Below, piece after piece: positions 46,584 to 54,771 of a DNA stretch of 64,000 bases. Below the pieces are notes generated by a model, which saw nothing but the letters and a program-made list of their open reading frames with translations, was not told the DNA's origin and searched no databases. Source of the stretch: Betaproteobacteria bacterium (GTDB lineage: Bacteria; Pseudomonadota; Gammaproteobacteria; Burkholderiales; Casimicrobiaceae); the NCBI GenBank assembly GCA_013298145.1, contig JAAFJO010000002.1, forward strand, positions 744,001 through 808,000, given 5' to 3'. The number at the start of each line of letters is the position of its first letter. Within the stretch, counting starts at the first letter, position 1. The translations under genes and the position numbers were made by a program.

Positions 46584-47192
46584 ATGAAAAAAGTATTATC
46601 AACGTTTACTGTAATGCTGCTCTGCTCCAGCTTTAGCCTGGCTTTCGCGCAAGGGGCTGGGCCCTCTGCGGGCGGCGGCGAACTCACGGCAGCGAAACGC
46701 GCTGATATCAAAACGCTGCTCGAGATCACGGGGATTCGTGCGATCCCTGAGCAAATTGCAACGAGCAGCGTGCAGAGCATGGTCGCAGGCGTCCGCCAGC
46801 TCGATGCGAAATTTCCAGATAAGGGATTCGTTGCCATGCGCGATGCCATGAAGTCGGTGTTCGACAAAAAAGTCGATGTCCCGGGTGGTCTGATCGAGCA
46901 GGTTACGCTCGTGTATCACAACGCTTTCACTGCAGGTGAAGTTGCTGAGATCGTTAAGTTCTACCAAAGCCCCACTGGCAAAAAGATGACTGGCCTGCAG
47001 CAGAAGGTAAACGCCGAAACGATTCAAACCGCCATGCGTTGGGCTGACTCGCTAGCTGTAGAGGCCGATAACGCGATTGATGCAGCGCTCAAGAAAGAAA
47101 ACCTGAAACTCCCCGATCCGCCGAAGGCAGCTACGCCCGCACCGGCTGCAGCGCCGAAAGCACCCGCTAAATCCGACGCGCCAAAGAAATAA
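46584..47192 (+). CDS. Exported DUF2059-domain protein
   Basis: A 202-residue protein. I start at ATG 46584 because MKKVLSTFTVMLLCSSFSLA is a clear signal peptide; the frame is open 14 codons upstream. The DUF2059 block contains VYHNAFTAGEVAEIVKFYQSPTGKKM, the most conserved part. The C-terminus is Ala/Pro/Lys-rich, probably disordered. The function of DUF2059 proteins is unknown. It is presumably co-transcribed with guaB (45 bp gap). Confidence 0.8.
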   Translation: MKKVLSTFTVMLLCSSFSLAFAQGAGPSAGGGELTAAKRADIKTLLEITGIRAIPEQIATSSVQSMVAGVRQLDAKFPDKGFVAMRDAMKSVFDKKVDVPGGLIEQVTLVYHNAFTAGEVAEIVKFYQSPTGKKMTGLQQKVNAETIQTAMRWADSLAVEADNAIDAALKKENLKLPDPPKAATPAPAAAPKAPAKSDAPKK

Positions 47193-47208
47193 TTTGAAGC
47201 GTAGACGC

Positions 47209-47229
47209 AAGGGCCCTTCGTGGGCCCTT
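47209..47229 (+). terminator. Hairpin between the DUF2059 gene and guaA
   Basis: AAGGGCCC and GGGCCCTT form an 8-bp stem around TTCGT just after the stop. There is only a weak T-rich tail, so termination may be partial. Confidence 0.5.
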
Positions 47230-47287
47230 CGCGCTTCTGATAGCTAGCACTTTTTAATCCACCCGTTTCTACGAAGCACGCAACGCT

Positions 47288-48925
47288 ATGTCACGCGGCA
47301 TTCTCATCCTCGATTTCGGTTCACAAGTCACTCAACTCATCGCGCGTCGTGTGCGCGAAATGGGCGTGTATTGCGAGCTGCATCCCAACGACGTATCCGA
47401 CGAGTTCATTCACGAATACAACCCGGAAGGCATCATCCTTTCCGGATCGCACGCGAGTACGTACGAAGCGCATGAATTGCGCGCACCCGCCGCCGTGTTC
47501 ACGCAAGGCGTGCCGGTGCTCGGCATTTGTTACGGCATGTTCACGATGACGGTTCAGCTGGGGGGGAGCGTTGAAGCAAGTGACCATCGCGAGTTCGGTC
47601 ATGCCGAGCTTCGCGCGCACGGTCATACCAAGCTGTTCGAAGGCCTTGAAGACACCAAAAGTTCGGCTGGCCACGGTTTGCTTCACGTTTGGATGAGCCA
47701 CGGCGACAAGGTCACGCAAATGCCACCGGGCTTCTCGCTCATGGCTTCTACCAGCAACTGCCCAATCGCGGGCATGGCTGATGAATCGCGCGGCTATTAC
47801 GCGGTGCAATTCCATCCCGAGGTCACACACACGAAGCAAGGCAAAGCGATGCTCTCCCGCTTTGTGCTCGATGTGTGCAAAGCAACGCCTTCGTGGACGA
47901 TGCCGAATTACATCGACACCGCAGTCGCGAAGATTCGTGAACAAGTCGGCAGCGAAGAGGTGATCCTCGGCCTTTCTGGTGGTGTGGATTCAAGTGTCGC
48001 CGCCGCGCTCATTCATCGTGCGATCGGAAAACAACTCACCTGCGTGTTCGTCGATCATGGCCTGCTTCGTTTGAACGAAGGCGATATGGTCATGAAAATG
48101 TTCGCTGACAATTTAGGCGTGAAGGTCATTCGCGTTGATGCAAGCGAACAGTTCATGGGGCATCTCAAAGGCGTCACCGATCCCGAGCAAAAGCGAAAGA
48201 TCATCGGCCGCGAATTTGTTGAAGTGTTTCAAGCCGAAGCGAAAAAACTCCCGCAAGCCAAGTGGCTCGCGCAAGGCACGATCTATCCCGATGTGATCGA
48301 AAGCGCGCACGCAAAAACAAAAAAAGCGAACACGATCAAGAGTCATCACAACGTGGGCGGCTTGCCAGAAACGCTGCATCTCAAATTGCTTGAGCCGCTG
48401 CGCGAACTGTTCAAAGACGAAGTCCGCGAACTCGGCGTCGCCCTCGGTCTGCCGCGCGAAATGGTCTATCGCCATCCATTCCCCGGCCCCGGCCTCGGCG
48501 TGCGTATTCTCGGAGAAGTTACCCGCCAAGCCGCAGACCTCCTGCGCCGCGCGGATGCGATCTTCATCGAAGAGCTGCGCAATACGCCGGTAGTGTTGCC
48601 TCTCCCTCTGGGAGAGGCCGCTGCGAGAGCAGCGGGTGAGGGAAGCGCTTCCAGCCCGCAATCCTGGTACGACAACACCGCCCAAGCCTTCGCAGTTTTC
48701 CTCCCCGTGAAGAGCGTCGGCGTCATGGGTGACGGCCGCACGTACGAAAACATCGTCGCACTCCGGGCAGTACAAACCACCGACTTCATGACCGCCCACT
48801 GGGCAGAACTCCCACATTCACTGCTAGCAAAAGTGTCGAACCGCATCATCAACGAAGTGCGCGGATTTAACCGAGTTGTATATGACATCAGCGGCAAACC
48901 CCCTGCGACGATTGAGTGGGAATGA
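47288..48925 (+). CDS. guaA: GMP synthase (glutamine-hydrolysing) with in-frame repeat insert
   Basis: A 545-residue enzyme converting XMP to GMP with glutamine as ammonia donor. The GATase domain has Cys in GICYGM and the His-Glu pair in VQFHPEVTH; the ATP-pyrophosphatase loop is [15 protein letters not shown]; the C-terminal dimerisation domain ends [10 protein letters not shown]. Two oddities: the residue after GICYGM is Phe where family members nearly always have Gln, and about 25 extra residues ([16 protein letters not shown] and flanks) sit between IEELR and DNTAQAF, encoded by a palindromic repeat at 48599-48642. The frame is intact, so the enzyme is probably functional. Confidence 0.94.
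   Translation: MSRGILILDFGSQVTQLIARRVREMGVYCELHPNDVSDEFIHEYNPEGIILSGSHASTYEAHELRAPAAVFTQGVPVLGICYGMFTMTVQLGGSVEASDHREFGHAELRAHGHTKLFEGLEDTKSSAGHGLLHVWMSHGDKVTQMPPGFSLMASTSNCPIAGMADESRGYYAVQFHPEVTHTKQGKAMLSRFVLDVCKATPSWTMPNYIDTAVAKIREQVGSEEVILGLSGGVDSSVAAALIHRAIGKQLTCVFVDHGLLRLNEGDMVMKMFADNLGVKVIRVDASEQFMGHLKGVTDPEQKRKIIGREFVEVFQAEAKKLPQAKWLAQGTIYPDVIESAHAKTKKANTIKSHHNVGGLPETLHLKLLEPLRELFKDEVRELGVALGLPREMVYRHPFPGPGLGVRILGEVTRQAADLLRRADAIFIEELRNTPVVLPLPLGEAAARAAGEGSASSPQSWYDNTAQAFAVFLPVKSVGVMGDGRTYENIVALRAVQTTDFMTAHWAELPHSLLAKVSNRIINEVRGFNRVVYDISGKPPATIEWE
48599..48642 (+). repeat. REP-like palindromic element inside guaA
   Basis: Hairpin 1 CTCTCCC-TCT-GGGAGAG, hairpin 2 CCGCTGC-GAGA-GCAGCGG, then GTGAGGG. 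The 44-bp unit resembles the copy at 63295-63337 and is translated in frame. Confidence 0.75.
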
Positions 48926-49104
48926 GCCACCGATCGCCCGATTGAGCTAAGCCGTTTAGTTTCAAAAAAAGCTTTGTGACGGATGTCGGTTCTGGTGTGT
49001 GTCATGCATCTGCAGGGTGGGCAAGAAAAACTTGCTGCAATTCGCAGGCCTGCTTGGCACACCGCTTGAGCAAGTCGTCATTTTTTCTTTTCTTGGAGTT
49101 AACT

Positions 49105-49464
49105 ATGCAATACATGCTCATGTTCAAAGAGACCGCGGCCGATTTTGCTCAGCGCGACAATCCTGAAACTGCACAAACCTATTGGGGCGCATGGAATGCC
49201 TATGTTGGGGCCGTGTACCAGGCTGGGATCGTGGTCAACGGCGCGGGGCTGCATCCCGCACATTCAGCCACTCAGGTTCGTCTGCGTGAAGGCAAACGCC
49301 AAATCCATGATGGCCCTTATGCCGATACCAAAGAACATTTAGGTGGCTACTTCATTATCGAAGTGCCCAGCTTGGATGAAGCAATTGCTTGGGCAGCGCG
49401 TAGCCCGAACGCGGCCACTGGCAGCACCGAGGTTCGCTTGGTGTTACCGCCGCCGGCTCAGTAA
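49105..49464 (+). CDS. DGPF/YCII-domain protein
   Basis: A 119-residue protein starting MQYMLMFKET after a TTGGAGTT ribosome-binding site; upstream open codons are ignored. It has the family signature IHDGPYADTKEHLGGYFIIEVPSLDEAIAWA (DGPF-type, here DGPY). Such proteins are characteristic partners of ECF42 sigma factors, and one follows 20 bp downstream. The molecular role is unknown. Confidence 0.85.
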   Translation: MQYMLMFKETAADFAQRDNPETAQTYWGAWNAYVGAVYQAGIVVNGAGLHPAHSATQVRLREGKRQIHDGPYADTKEHLGGYFIIEVPSLDEAIAWAARSPNAATGSTEVRLVLPPPAQ

Positions 49465-49484
49465 GCTCATTTGAGCTTGCAGCG

Positions 49485-50726
49485 ATGAGTGCTCAGGTTC
49501 AATCAGCCGTCGAGCACGCTGCACGCCATTCTTTTGGCAGGCTCGTGGCTTGGCTAGCTTGGAAGTGGGGCGATGTTGCGGCTGCTGAAGATGCCATGGC
49601 AGATGCCTTGGCAAAAGCACTGGCGAATTGGCCCGCTTCGGGTATTCCTCAAGATCCTGATGCTTGGCTGCTCACTGTGGCCAAGCGCCAGTTGTTGCAA
49701 GCTGCGCGACACCACAAACTGGCTGTTGATCCAGCCGTCACGATCTTGCTTGAGAAAGAACAGCCAGCAGCAAATCAAATTCCCGACACGCGTTTGAATT
49801 TAATGCTGGTGTGCGCTCATCCAGCCATTGATGAGCGTATCCATATGCCGCTCATGCTGCAAACCGTGATGGGCTTGGAGGTGTCGCAAATTGCTCCCGC
49901 CATGCTCCTGGCGCCGTCGACCTTGATGCAACGATTGGTTCGCGCTAAGGCCAAGATACGCGATCACAAGATTCGGTTTGAAGTCCCAGATATCAGCGAG
50001 TTACCCAGCCGATTGCAAAGCGTACTCGAGGCGATCTATGCGGCTTTCGGTCTGGGTATTGATGCGATGGACGGCGCTGATACGCCTATTTCAGGCCTGG
50101 ATACCGAGGCCTTGTTTCTCATTGAGCTGGTCCGGCAGCTCGCGCCAGACAGCGCAGAAGCGACAGGTTTGTGGGCGTTGATGACCTTTAACAAAGCGCG
50201 CCAAAGTGCCCGATTTGATGCGCTTGGGCGATTTGTTGCCTTACAAGACCAAGATTGCCGTCTTTGGAACCGCGCGGCAATTCTTGCAGCCGATCAAACG
50301 CTTTGGCTCGTCGCACAGAAGCGTCAACTGGGCCCGTTTCAGCTTGAAGCAGCCATCCAGTCCGCACACTGCCAACGTCTGTTCACAGGGAAAACGCCTT
50401 GGGCGGCGATTGCCCAACTTTATGAAACCCTTAATCGCCACTACCCCTCCGTCGGCTCGCTGGTCGCGGGCGCAGTTGCGACGGGGGAGTGTGGCAACCC
50501 CAGCGCAGGCTTAGCGCAACTGGATGCCTTGGATCACTCACTCAGGCATTCATTTCAAGCGTGGTGGGTTGCACGGGCGCACCTGCTTTGGATTCTTGAC
50601 AACGGCTCGGGTCTCAACAGAACCGAAATTCGCCTCGCGTATGAGAAAGCCTTGGGCTTGACCATCGATCTCCGGCTGAAGGCGCATTTGGCCTCCAAGC
50701 TCGCTCAGTCCAACGGGGCGGTTTGA
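49485..50726 (+). CDS. ECF42-like RNA polymerase sigma factor with C-terminal extension
   Basis: A 413-residue sigma-70-family factor. Residues 1-175 contain sigma-2 (FGRLVAWLAWKWGDVAAAEDAMADAL) and sigma-4-like regions (MGLEVSQIAPAMLLAPSTLMQRLVRAKAKI in outline). The remaining ~230 residues form a helical TPR-like extension, the hallmark of the ECF42 group, which lacks a dedicated anti-sigma factor. No anti-sigma gene is adjacent; control is probably through the extension and the DGPF partner. Confidence 0.85.
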   Translation: MSAQVQSAVEHAARHSFGRLVAWLAWKWGDVAAAEDAMADALAKALANWPASGIPQDPDAWLLTVAKRQLLQAARHHKLAVDPAVTILLEKEQPAANQIPDTRLNLMLVCAHPAIDERIHMPLMLQTVMGLEVSQIAPAMLLAPSTLMQRLVRAKAKIRDHKIRFEVPDISELPSRLQSVLEAIYAAFGLGIDAMDGADTPISGLDTEALFLIELVRQLAPDSAEATGLWALMTFNKARQSARFDALGRFVALQDQDCRLWNRAAILAADQTLWLVAQKRQLGPFQLEAAIQSAHCQRLFTGKTPWAAIAQLYETLNRHYPSVGSLVAGAVATGECGNPSAGLAQLDALDHSLRHSFQAWWVARAHLLWILDNGSGLNRTEIRLAYEKALGLTIDLRLKAHLASKLAQSNGAV

Positions 50727-50892
50727 ACGCTCGTTGATTTTTGCGTCTGGCCCGGTGAGATGAAATCTCGACAACGTTGAGCCACCCAATCGAGTCATGT
50801 TACGTCGATGATTTCCACATGAGTCGTTTCGTCAGCTTGCTTGAATTAACACGTGATCGGAAATAACCGCCCAAGCGATAAGCTGTAGCGAT

Positions 50893-51891
50893 CTAATCTG
50901 GTTGCGGCGCAAGCTGCTTCAAACGGACCTGCAGAGCAGGTATCTGAGACTTCGCATACGTCTCGCCGAGCGCCAGTGATTGCAAAAAGTAGCTACGACG
51001 TGGGCTCGCGTAGTAGCCCAAGTCTGGGTGCAAGATGAAATCCGCTTTCGACGTTTCGGGCGCGATGCGTGCGGCGCGGGCGATGTCTCGCTTTCGCATG
51101 CTCTCAGCGGCTTCGGGCGGTGTGCTGCCCGGTAGCGCCGACACATCGACTGCGATCACGAATTGTGCGCCCAATCGCCGCGCGACGTTCACCGCGACAG
51201 GTAGGGATTCATCGGCATCTTCGTATTCAGTGCCGAGAATTCCGACAGGCGAAACGATGCCCATGACCGCGGCTGAGGCGCGCACCGCAACAGCCGCGTT
51301 TCCCTGCAAAAAATAGCGCGCTTCTTTTGGCGTGGCCGACGGAGTAGACGGCCGCTCAGTGGCCACGACTACGACGCGTCGAGGAAGCTGCTCCAAGCGC
51401 TGGCCATTTTTCAATTGGCTTTCCACATAGCGCTGTAGGCGCTCGCCGCGAATCCATCCGCGATCTGCGAAGGGGTTGGGATCGAACAAGGTGAGTGGGC
51501 CACCGCTCAACGCTTGCTCGGTGAGCTGCGCTGCGTTCAAGCCGTCTGCCCAAAACGTGCCGATGAGTGCGCCGACGCTTGAGCCGATGATGATGTCGGG
51601 CACGATTCCCGCGTCTTCGAGCGCTTTGAGAATGCTCAGATGCGCATAGCCGCGCGGACCGCCGCTGCCGAGCACAAGGGCAATTCGCGGCGCGGGTTGG
51701 AGTGGCGCGATCTGCTCCAGGCGCAGCGCAACGGGTGCATCCGTGTTCGTATAGTTAAACGCCGCACAGCCGCTCAAAAACAGGGGGATTATTACAACTG
51801 CTATACGCTGAAAACGTCTATTTAACAGGGGCAAGGAGATATTTTTAAGCATTTTTGAGAATAATTTCATTACTTCGTTTGCCATCGTCAA
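50893..51891 (-). CDS. Patatin-like phospholipase, predicted lipoprotein
   Basis: A 332-residue protein. After a basic start and hydrophobic stretch, LFLSGC gives a lipobox, so membrane anchoring by a lipid-modified Cys is expected. The patatin oxyanion loop GSGGPRGYAHL and nucleophile elbow IIGSSVGALIG are present. The catalytic Asp motif, usually DGG/DGA, appears as YEDADESLPV, i.e. without the glycines. It overlaps the TetR stop by 4 bp and is therefore controlled with it. Confidence 0.8.
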   Translation of the reverse strand: MTMANEVMKLFSKMLKNISLPLLNRRFQRIAVVIIPLFLSGCAAFNYTNTDAPVALRLEQIAPLQPAPRIALVLGSGGPRGYAHLSILKALEDAGIVPDIIIGSSVGALIGTFWADGLNAAQLTEQALSGGPLTLFDPNPFADRGWIRGERLQRYVESQLKNGQRLEQLPRRVVVVATERPSTPSATPKEARYFLQGNAAVAVRASAAVMGIVSPVGILGTEYEDADESLPVAVNVARRLGAQFVIAVDVSALPGSTPPEAAESMRKRDIARAARIAPETSKADFILHPDLGYYASPRRSYFLQSLALGETYAKSQIPALQVRLKQLAPQPD

Positions 51892-52565
51892 TTGGTCTTT
51901 TCAGAAGTTTTGCTGTTAAGCGCAGGTTCGCTCGCCATACTGCGCTCGATCATGCCAAACACGTGTGCTCTCAGTAGCGCTGCGGGGGCGAGCCCTAGCG
52001 CCGCAGTTGCATCAAGCCGCGAGATACTCGCCAGCCCGTGGATCGCCGCCCAAATGCACAACGCATCGCGCTCGACCCACGCCATCTGCCAAGGCGGCGG
52101 TACTTGTGCGTAAACGCGGGTGAGCACGCTGCGCAACTCGTCGAATGCGACCTTGGCGGCCTGCGCCATTGCAGGATGATGCGCGGCTTGCGGCCAGGGG
52201 TCGGTAAACATCAGCGCGTATTCCACCGGGTGCGCAGCCGCGTAACCCAGATACGCATCGCCCAAGCTGCCCAACTCATCCTGCGCGTTCTCGTGCGGCG
52301 TACGCGCTGCAAGCGCTTGGGCGAACTCCGCAAAACATTGCCGGAGCACTTCAGCTAACAAGTCGTCGCGGGTGGGGTAATGGCGGTAGGGCGCTTGATG
52401 AGACACGCCGAGCCGCCGCGCCACGTCGCGAAGGCTCAGCGCCGCGCATCCTTCCGCCGCAATGACCTCTCGCGCGGCGATCACGCAGGCTTGCTTAAGC
52501 GGGATCGCGTCGCTTTCGTTGCCTGCCGTTTGAGAGGCGGCTTCGCTTCGTGTGGTTTTGGGCAT
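51888..52565 (-). CDS. TetR/AcrR-family repressor
   Basis: A 225-residue regulator. The N-terminal helix-turn-helix reads AAREVIAAEGCAALSLRDVARRLGVSHQAPYRHYPTRDDLL in outline; the rest is the helical ligand/dimer domain with a WHG-like YALMFTDPWPQ. It is divergent from the DUF2141-SDR-membrane operon. Two near-identical palindromes lie in the gap, one across its own promoter, so autoregulation and control of the divergent operon are strongly suggested. The ligand is unknown. Confidence 0.88.
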   Translation of the reverse strand: MPKTTRSEAASQTAGNESDAIPLKQACVIAAREVIAAEGCAALSLRDVARRLGVSHQAPYRHYPTRDDLLAEVLRQCFAEFAQALAARTPHENAQDELGSLGDAYLGYAAAHPVEYALMFTDPWPQAAHHPAMAQAAKVAFDELRSVLTRVYAQVPPPWQMAWVERDALCIWAAIHGLASISRLDATAALGLAPAALLRAHVFGMIERSMASEPALNSKTSEKTN

Positions 52566-52571
52566 GGGTGA

Positions 52572-52600
52572 ATTCTAGATAGAAAAGTTGACAGTGTCTA
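52572..52600 (-). promoter_or_regulatory. Promoter of the TetR-patatin operon
   Basis: Minus strand: TAGACA, 17-bp spacer, TAGAAT, then 6 nt to the ATG. No ribosome-binding site, so the mRNA should be leaderless. Confidence 0.65.
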
Positions 52601-52601
52601 C
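52587..52601. promoter_or_regulatory. TetR operator 1
   Basis: GTTGACAGTGTCTAC, palindromic with one mismatch. It covers the -35 elements of both divergent promoters. Confidence 0.65.
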
Positions 52602-52617
52602 GTTTGCGAAGTACATT
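52588..52617 (+). promoter_or_regulatory. Promoter of the DUF2141-SDR operon
   Basis: TTGACA, 18-bp spacer, TACATT. The -35 is within operator 1 and operator 2 begins right after the -10. Confidence 0.6.
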
Positions 52618-52632
52618 GTTGACGCTGTCAAC
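52618..52632. promoter_or_regulatory. TetR operator 2
   Basis: GTTGACGCTGTCAAC, perfectly palindromic around the central base, 31 bp centre-to-centre from operator 1 (about three helical turns). It covers the expected start point of the plus-strand operon. Confidence 0.7.
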
Positions 52633-52677
52633 TATTTTTCTTCTTCATCCTCCTCCTTAACTTTCAGGAAATTCTTC

Positions 52678-53127
52678 ATGCGCAACAGAACAAAAACTCC
52701 CGTCCAAGTCGTAATCGCGGCATCGTTAGCGCTCGTCTCCGCAAGCAGCTTCGCAAATGATGCGGAGATCACCATCCGCGTGACCAACGTCGCTTCCAAT
52801 CAAGGTGAAGTGGGCTGCGCACTCTTCCCTGTGGGATCGGCATTTCCGATAGATGCAACGGGCGCGCGGCAGCTCTGGCAAAAGGCCGAGCCTTTGGGCG
52901 TCACTTGCCGGTTTGACAAAGTCGCGCCGGGCAGCTGGGCGGTATCCGCATCACACGATTTGAACGGCAATCGCAAAGTCGATACCAATTTTTTAGGTAT
53001 ACCGACCGAGGCTTGGGGCGTTTCGAATAACGCACGACCGACGCTGCGCGCACCAAAGTTCGAAGAGGCCGCCTTCAAAATCGCCGCTGGGCAATCGCTC
53101 ACGCTTGAGATCAAGGTGGATAAATGA
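52678..53127 (+). CDS. Exported DUF2141-domain protein
   Basis: A 149-residue protein starting at ATG 52678 after an AGGA ribosome-binding site; upstream codons overlap the operators. A signal peptide ends near SASSFA. The DUF2141 domain shows EITIRVTNVASNQGEVGCALF, a DLNGNRKVDTNFLGIPTEAWGVSNNA core and a beta-rich end. Function is unknown; such proteins are periplasmic. The stop overlaps the next start (ATGA). Confidence 0.82.
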   Translation: MRNRTKTPVQVVIAASLALVSASSFANDAEITIRVTNVASNQGEVGCALFPVGSAFPIDATGARQLWQKAEPLGVTCRFDKVAPGSWAVSASHDLNGNRKVDTNFLGIPTEAWGVSNNARPTLRAPKFEEAAFKIAAGQSLTLEIKVDK

Positions 53128-53957
53128 ACGCGTTACAACACGCTTCGCAATCCGCTACGCAAAGAAGCGATTTAGCGCGCCGTTTCGGTCCTTGGGCGCT
53201 GGTCACCGGCGCGTCAGATGGGATTGGATTGGAGATCGCGCGCATCCTTGCGCAGCGTGGCTTTAGCCTGTTACTCGTGGCGCGGCGCAAGGATCGTTTG
53301 GAGGCTCTCTGTGGTGAATTGCATTCTGCTCACAACGTGACATGCAAACCAATTGAAGCCAATCTCGCAACCGATGAAGGTAACACGCTGGTGACTCATG
53401 CGCTCGCATCGCATGAGGTCGGGCTCTTCGTCGCGGCGGCTGGCTTCGGCACATCGGGGCTGTTTGCAAACAGCGATCTGCGCACCGAGCTCGACATGTT
53501 GCAGGTGAACTGCGCGGCGGTATTGCGCGGCGTGTACGACGCGGCATCGCACATGCGGCAACGCAAATCGGGGGCGATCGTTTTGTTCAGCTCAGTGGTT
53601 GCGTTTCATGGCGTCGCGCGATCTGCACATTACGCGGCCACCAAAGCCTGGGTGCAATCGCTTGGCGAGGGGCTGCGCATAGAGCTCGGCCCGCACGGCA
53701 TCGATGTGCTTATCAGTGCGCCGGGACCTGTGGATACGGGATTCGCTCGCCGCGCTCACATGCAGATGGGTAAAGCACTGTCGCCTGGCGTTGTGGCGCT
53801 TCGTACGGTCGATGCCATCGGTAAAACTGGGTTTATTCGGCCTGGCGGGTTATCGAAGCTATTGGGCTGGTCTCTCGCAACACTGCCCCGCGCGCTGCGC
53901 GTGAGGCTGATGTCGCAAATCATGAAAGGTATGGCGCGCAGTGACTACCAAACCTAG
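53124..53957 (+). CDS. Short-chain dehydrogenase/reductase
   Basis: A 277-residue SDR. Cofactor motif TGASDGIGLEIA, structural motif VAAAGFGTSG (NNAG-like position changed), catalytic Ser in VLFSSVVAF and YAATK (YxxxK). Residues after the glycine motif (ARRKDRLE) suggest NADP. The substrate is unknown; repression by the adjacent TetR regulator points to an inducible modification or detoxification role. Confidence 0.85.
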   Translation: MNALQHASQSATQRSDLARRFGPWALVTGASDGIGLEIARILAQRGFSLLLVARRKDRLEALCGELHSAHNVTCKPIEANLATDEGNTLVTHALASHEVGLFVAAAGFGTSGLFANSDLRTELDMLQVNCAAVLRGVYDAASHMRQRKSGAIVLFSSVVAFHGVARSAHYAATKAWVQSLGEGLRIELGPHGIDVLISAPGPVDTGFARRAHMQMGKALSPGVVALRTVDAIGKTGFIRPGGLSKLLGWSLATLPRALRVRLMSQIMKGMARSDYQT

Positions 53958-54771
53958 CACCGTATCGCTTGCAAACTGGCCGCTTACTGAGCTGAATCTG
54001 TTTCACAGCTCGCCTTGGGAAGCGCTGCTCGAACGTCAAAAATTGCTCACGTGGTTTGCACTCGTCATGCTCGTCTGCGCCATCGTTGCCTCGGTCATCG
54101 CGATCTTTGACGAGCGTTTAATTCGCGGCGCGAATCTTTGGTTTAAGCCGATCAAGTTCATGATTTCAACTGCAGCCTTTGCGCTGACAACTGCTTGGTT
54201 CATGGGCATGCTTGAGCCGGCTCAACGCCAAACTGCAATCATGCAGGGCTTGGTGTGGGTGCTGATTCTCACCGCGTTGTTTGAGGTGATTTACATCACG
54301 GGCGCAGCAGCGTTAGGCGGCGAATCGCACCACAACATCAGCACGCCGTTCAAAGCCGCCATGTTCGGTTTGATGGCCGTAGCCGCAGTCGCGCTCACCG
54401 CCACGCAAGGCGTATTGGCGTGGGCCATCTGGCGCAACGCACCGGTTAGCCCGATTCCCGTTGCCGCGCAAGCTGTGATCATCGGCCTCATGCTCACGTG
54501 GCTATTGGGTACGGCGAGCGGATTTTTGCTCGGCGGAAAACAACCGCCCGCCTTCAGCCCAGGAGCGCTACCTATCATCGGCTGGCATCTCAGCGGCAGC
54601 GACGGCAGACCTGCACATTTTTTAGGACTGCATGCTCATCAGTTGCTACCTGTTCTTGGCTTTGTTCTACAGCGCTATGCGCCGCACGCACTGGGGTCGG
54701 CTTTGCTCTGGATAAGTAGCGCCGCTTACGTGGGCGCGTGGTGGTGGGCTACTCGTTTGGCGCTGCGTTAG
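53941..54771 (+). CDS. Polytopic membrane protein of unknown function
   Basis: A 276-residue protein with about seven hydrophobic segments. GTG 53941 overlaps the SDR end by 17 bp. Notable conserved-looking residues: LWFKPIKFMIS near the first helix pair, GGESHHN between helices, and HFLGLHAHQLLPVLGFVLQ, a His-rich motif that could bind metal or heme. I do not recognise a family. It completes the TetR-controlled operon. Confidence 0.7.
   Translation: MTTKPSTVSLANWPLTELNLFHSSPWEALLERQKLLTWFALVMLVCAIVASVIAIFDERLIRGANLWFKPIKFMISTAAFALTTAWFMGMLEPAQRQTAIMQGLVWVLILTALFEVIYITGAAALGGESHHNISTPFKAAMFGLMAVAAVALTATQGVLAWAIWRNAPVSPIPVAAQAVIIGLMLTWLLGTASGFLLGGKQPPAFSPGALPIIGWHLSGSDGRPAHFLGLHAHQLLPVLGFVLQRYAPHALGSALLWISSAAYVGAWWWATRLALR

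Noticed and set aside
48113..48817. Long open frame antisense to guaA
   Set aside because: Shadow of guaA codon structure; it also runs through the palindromic repeat.
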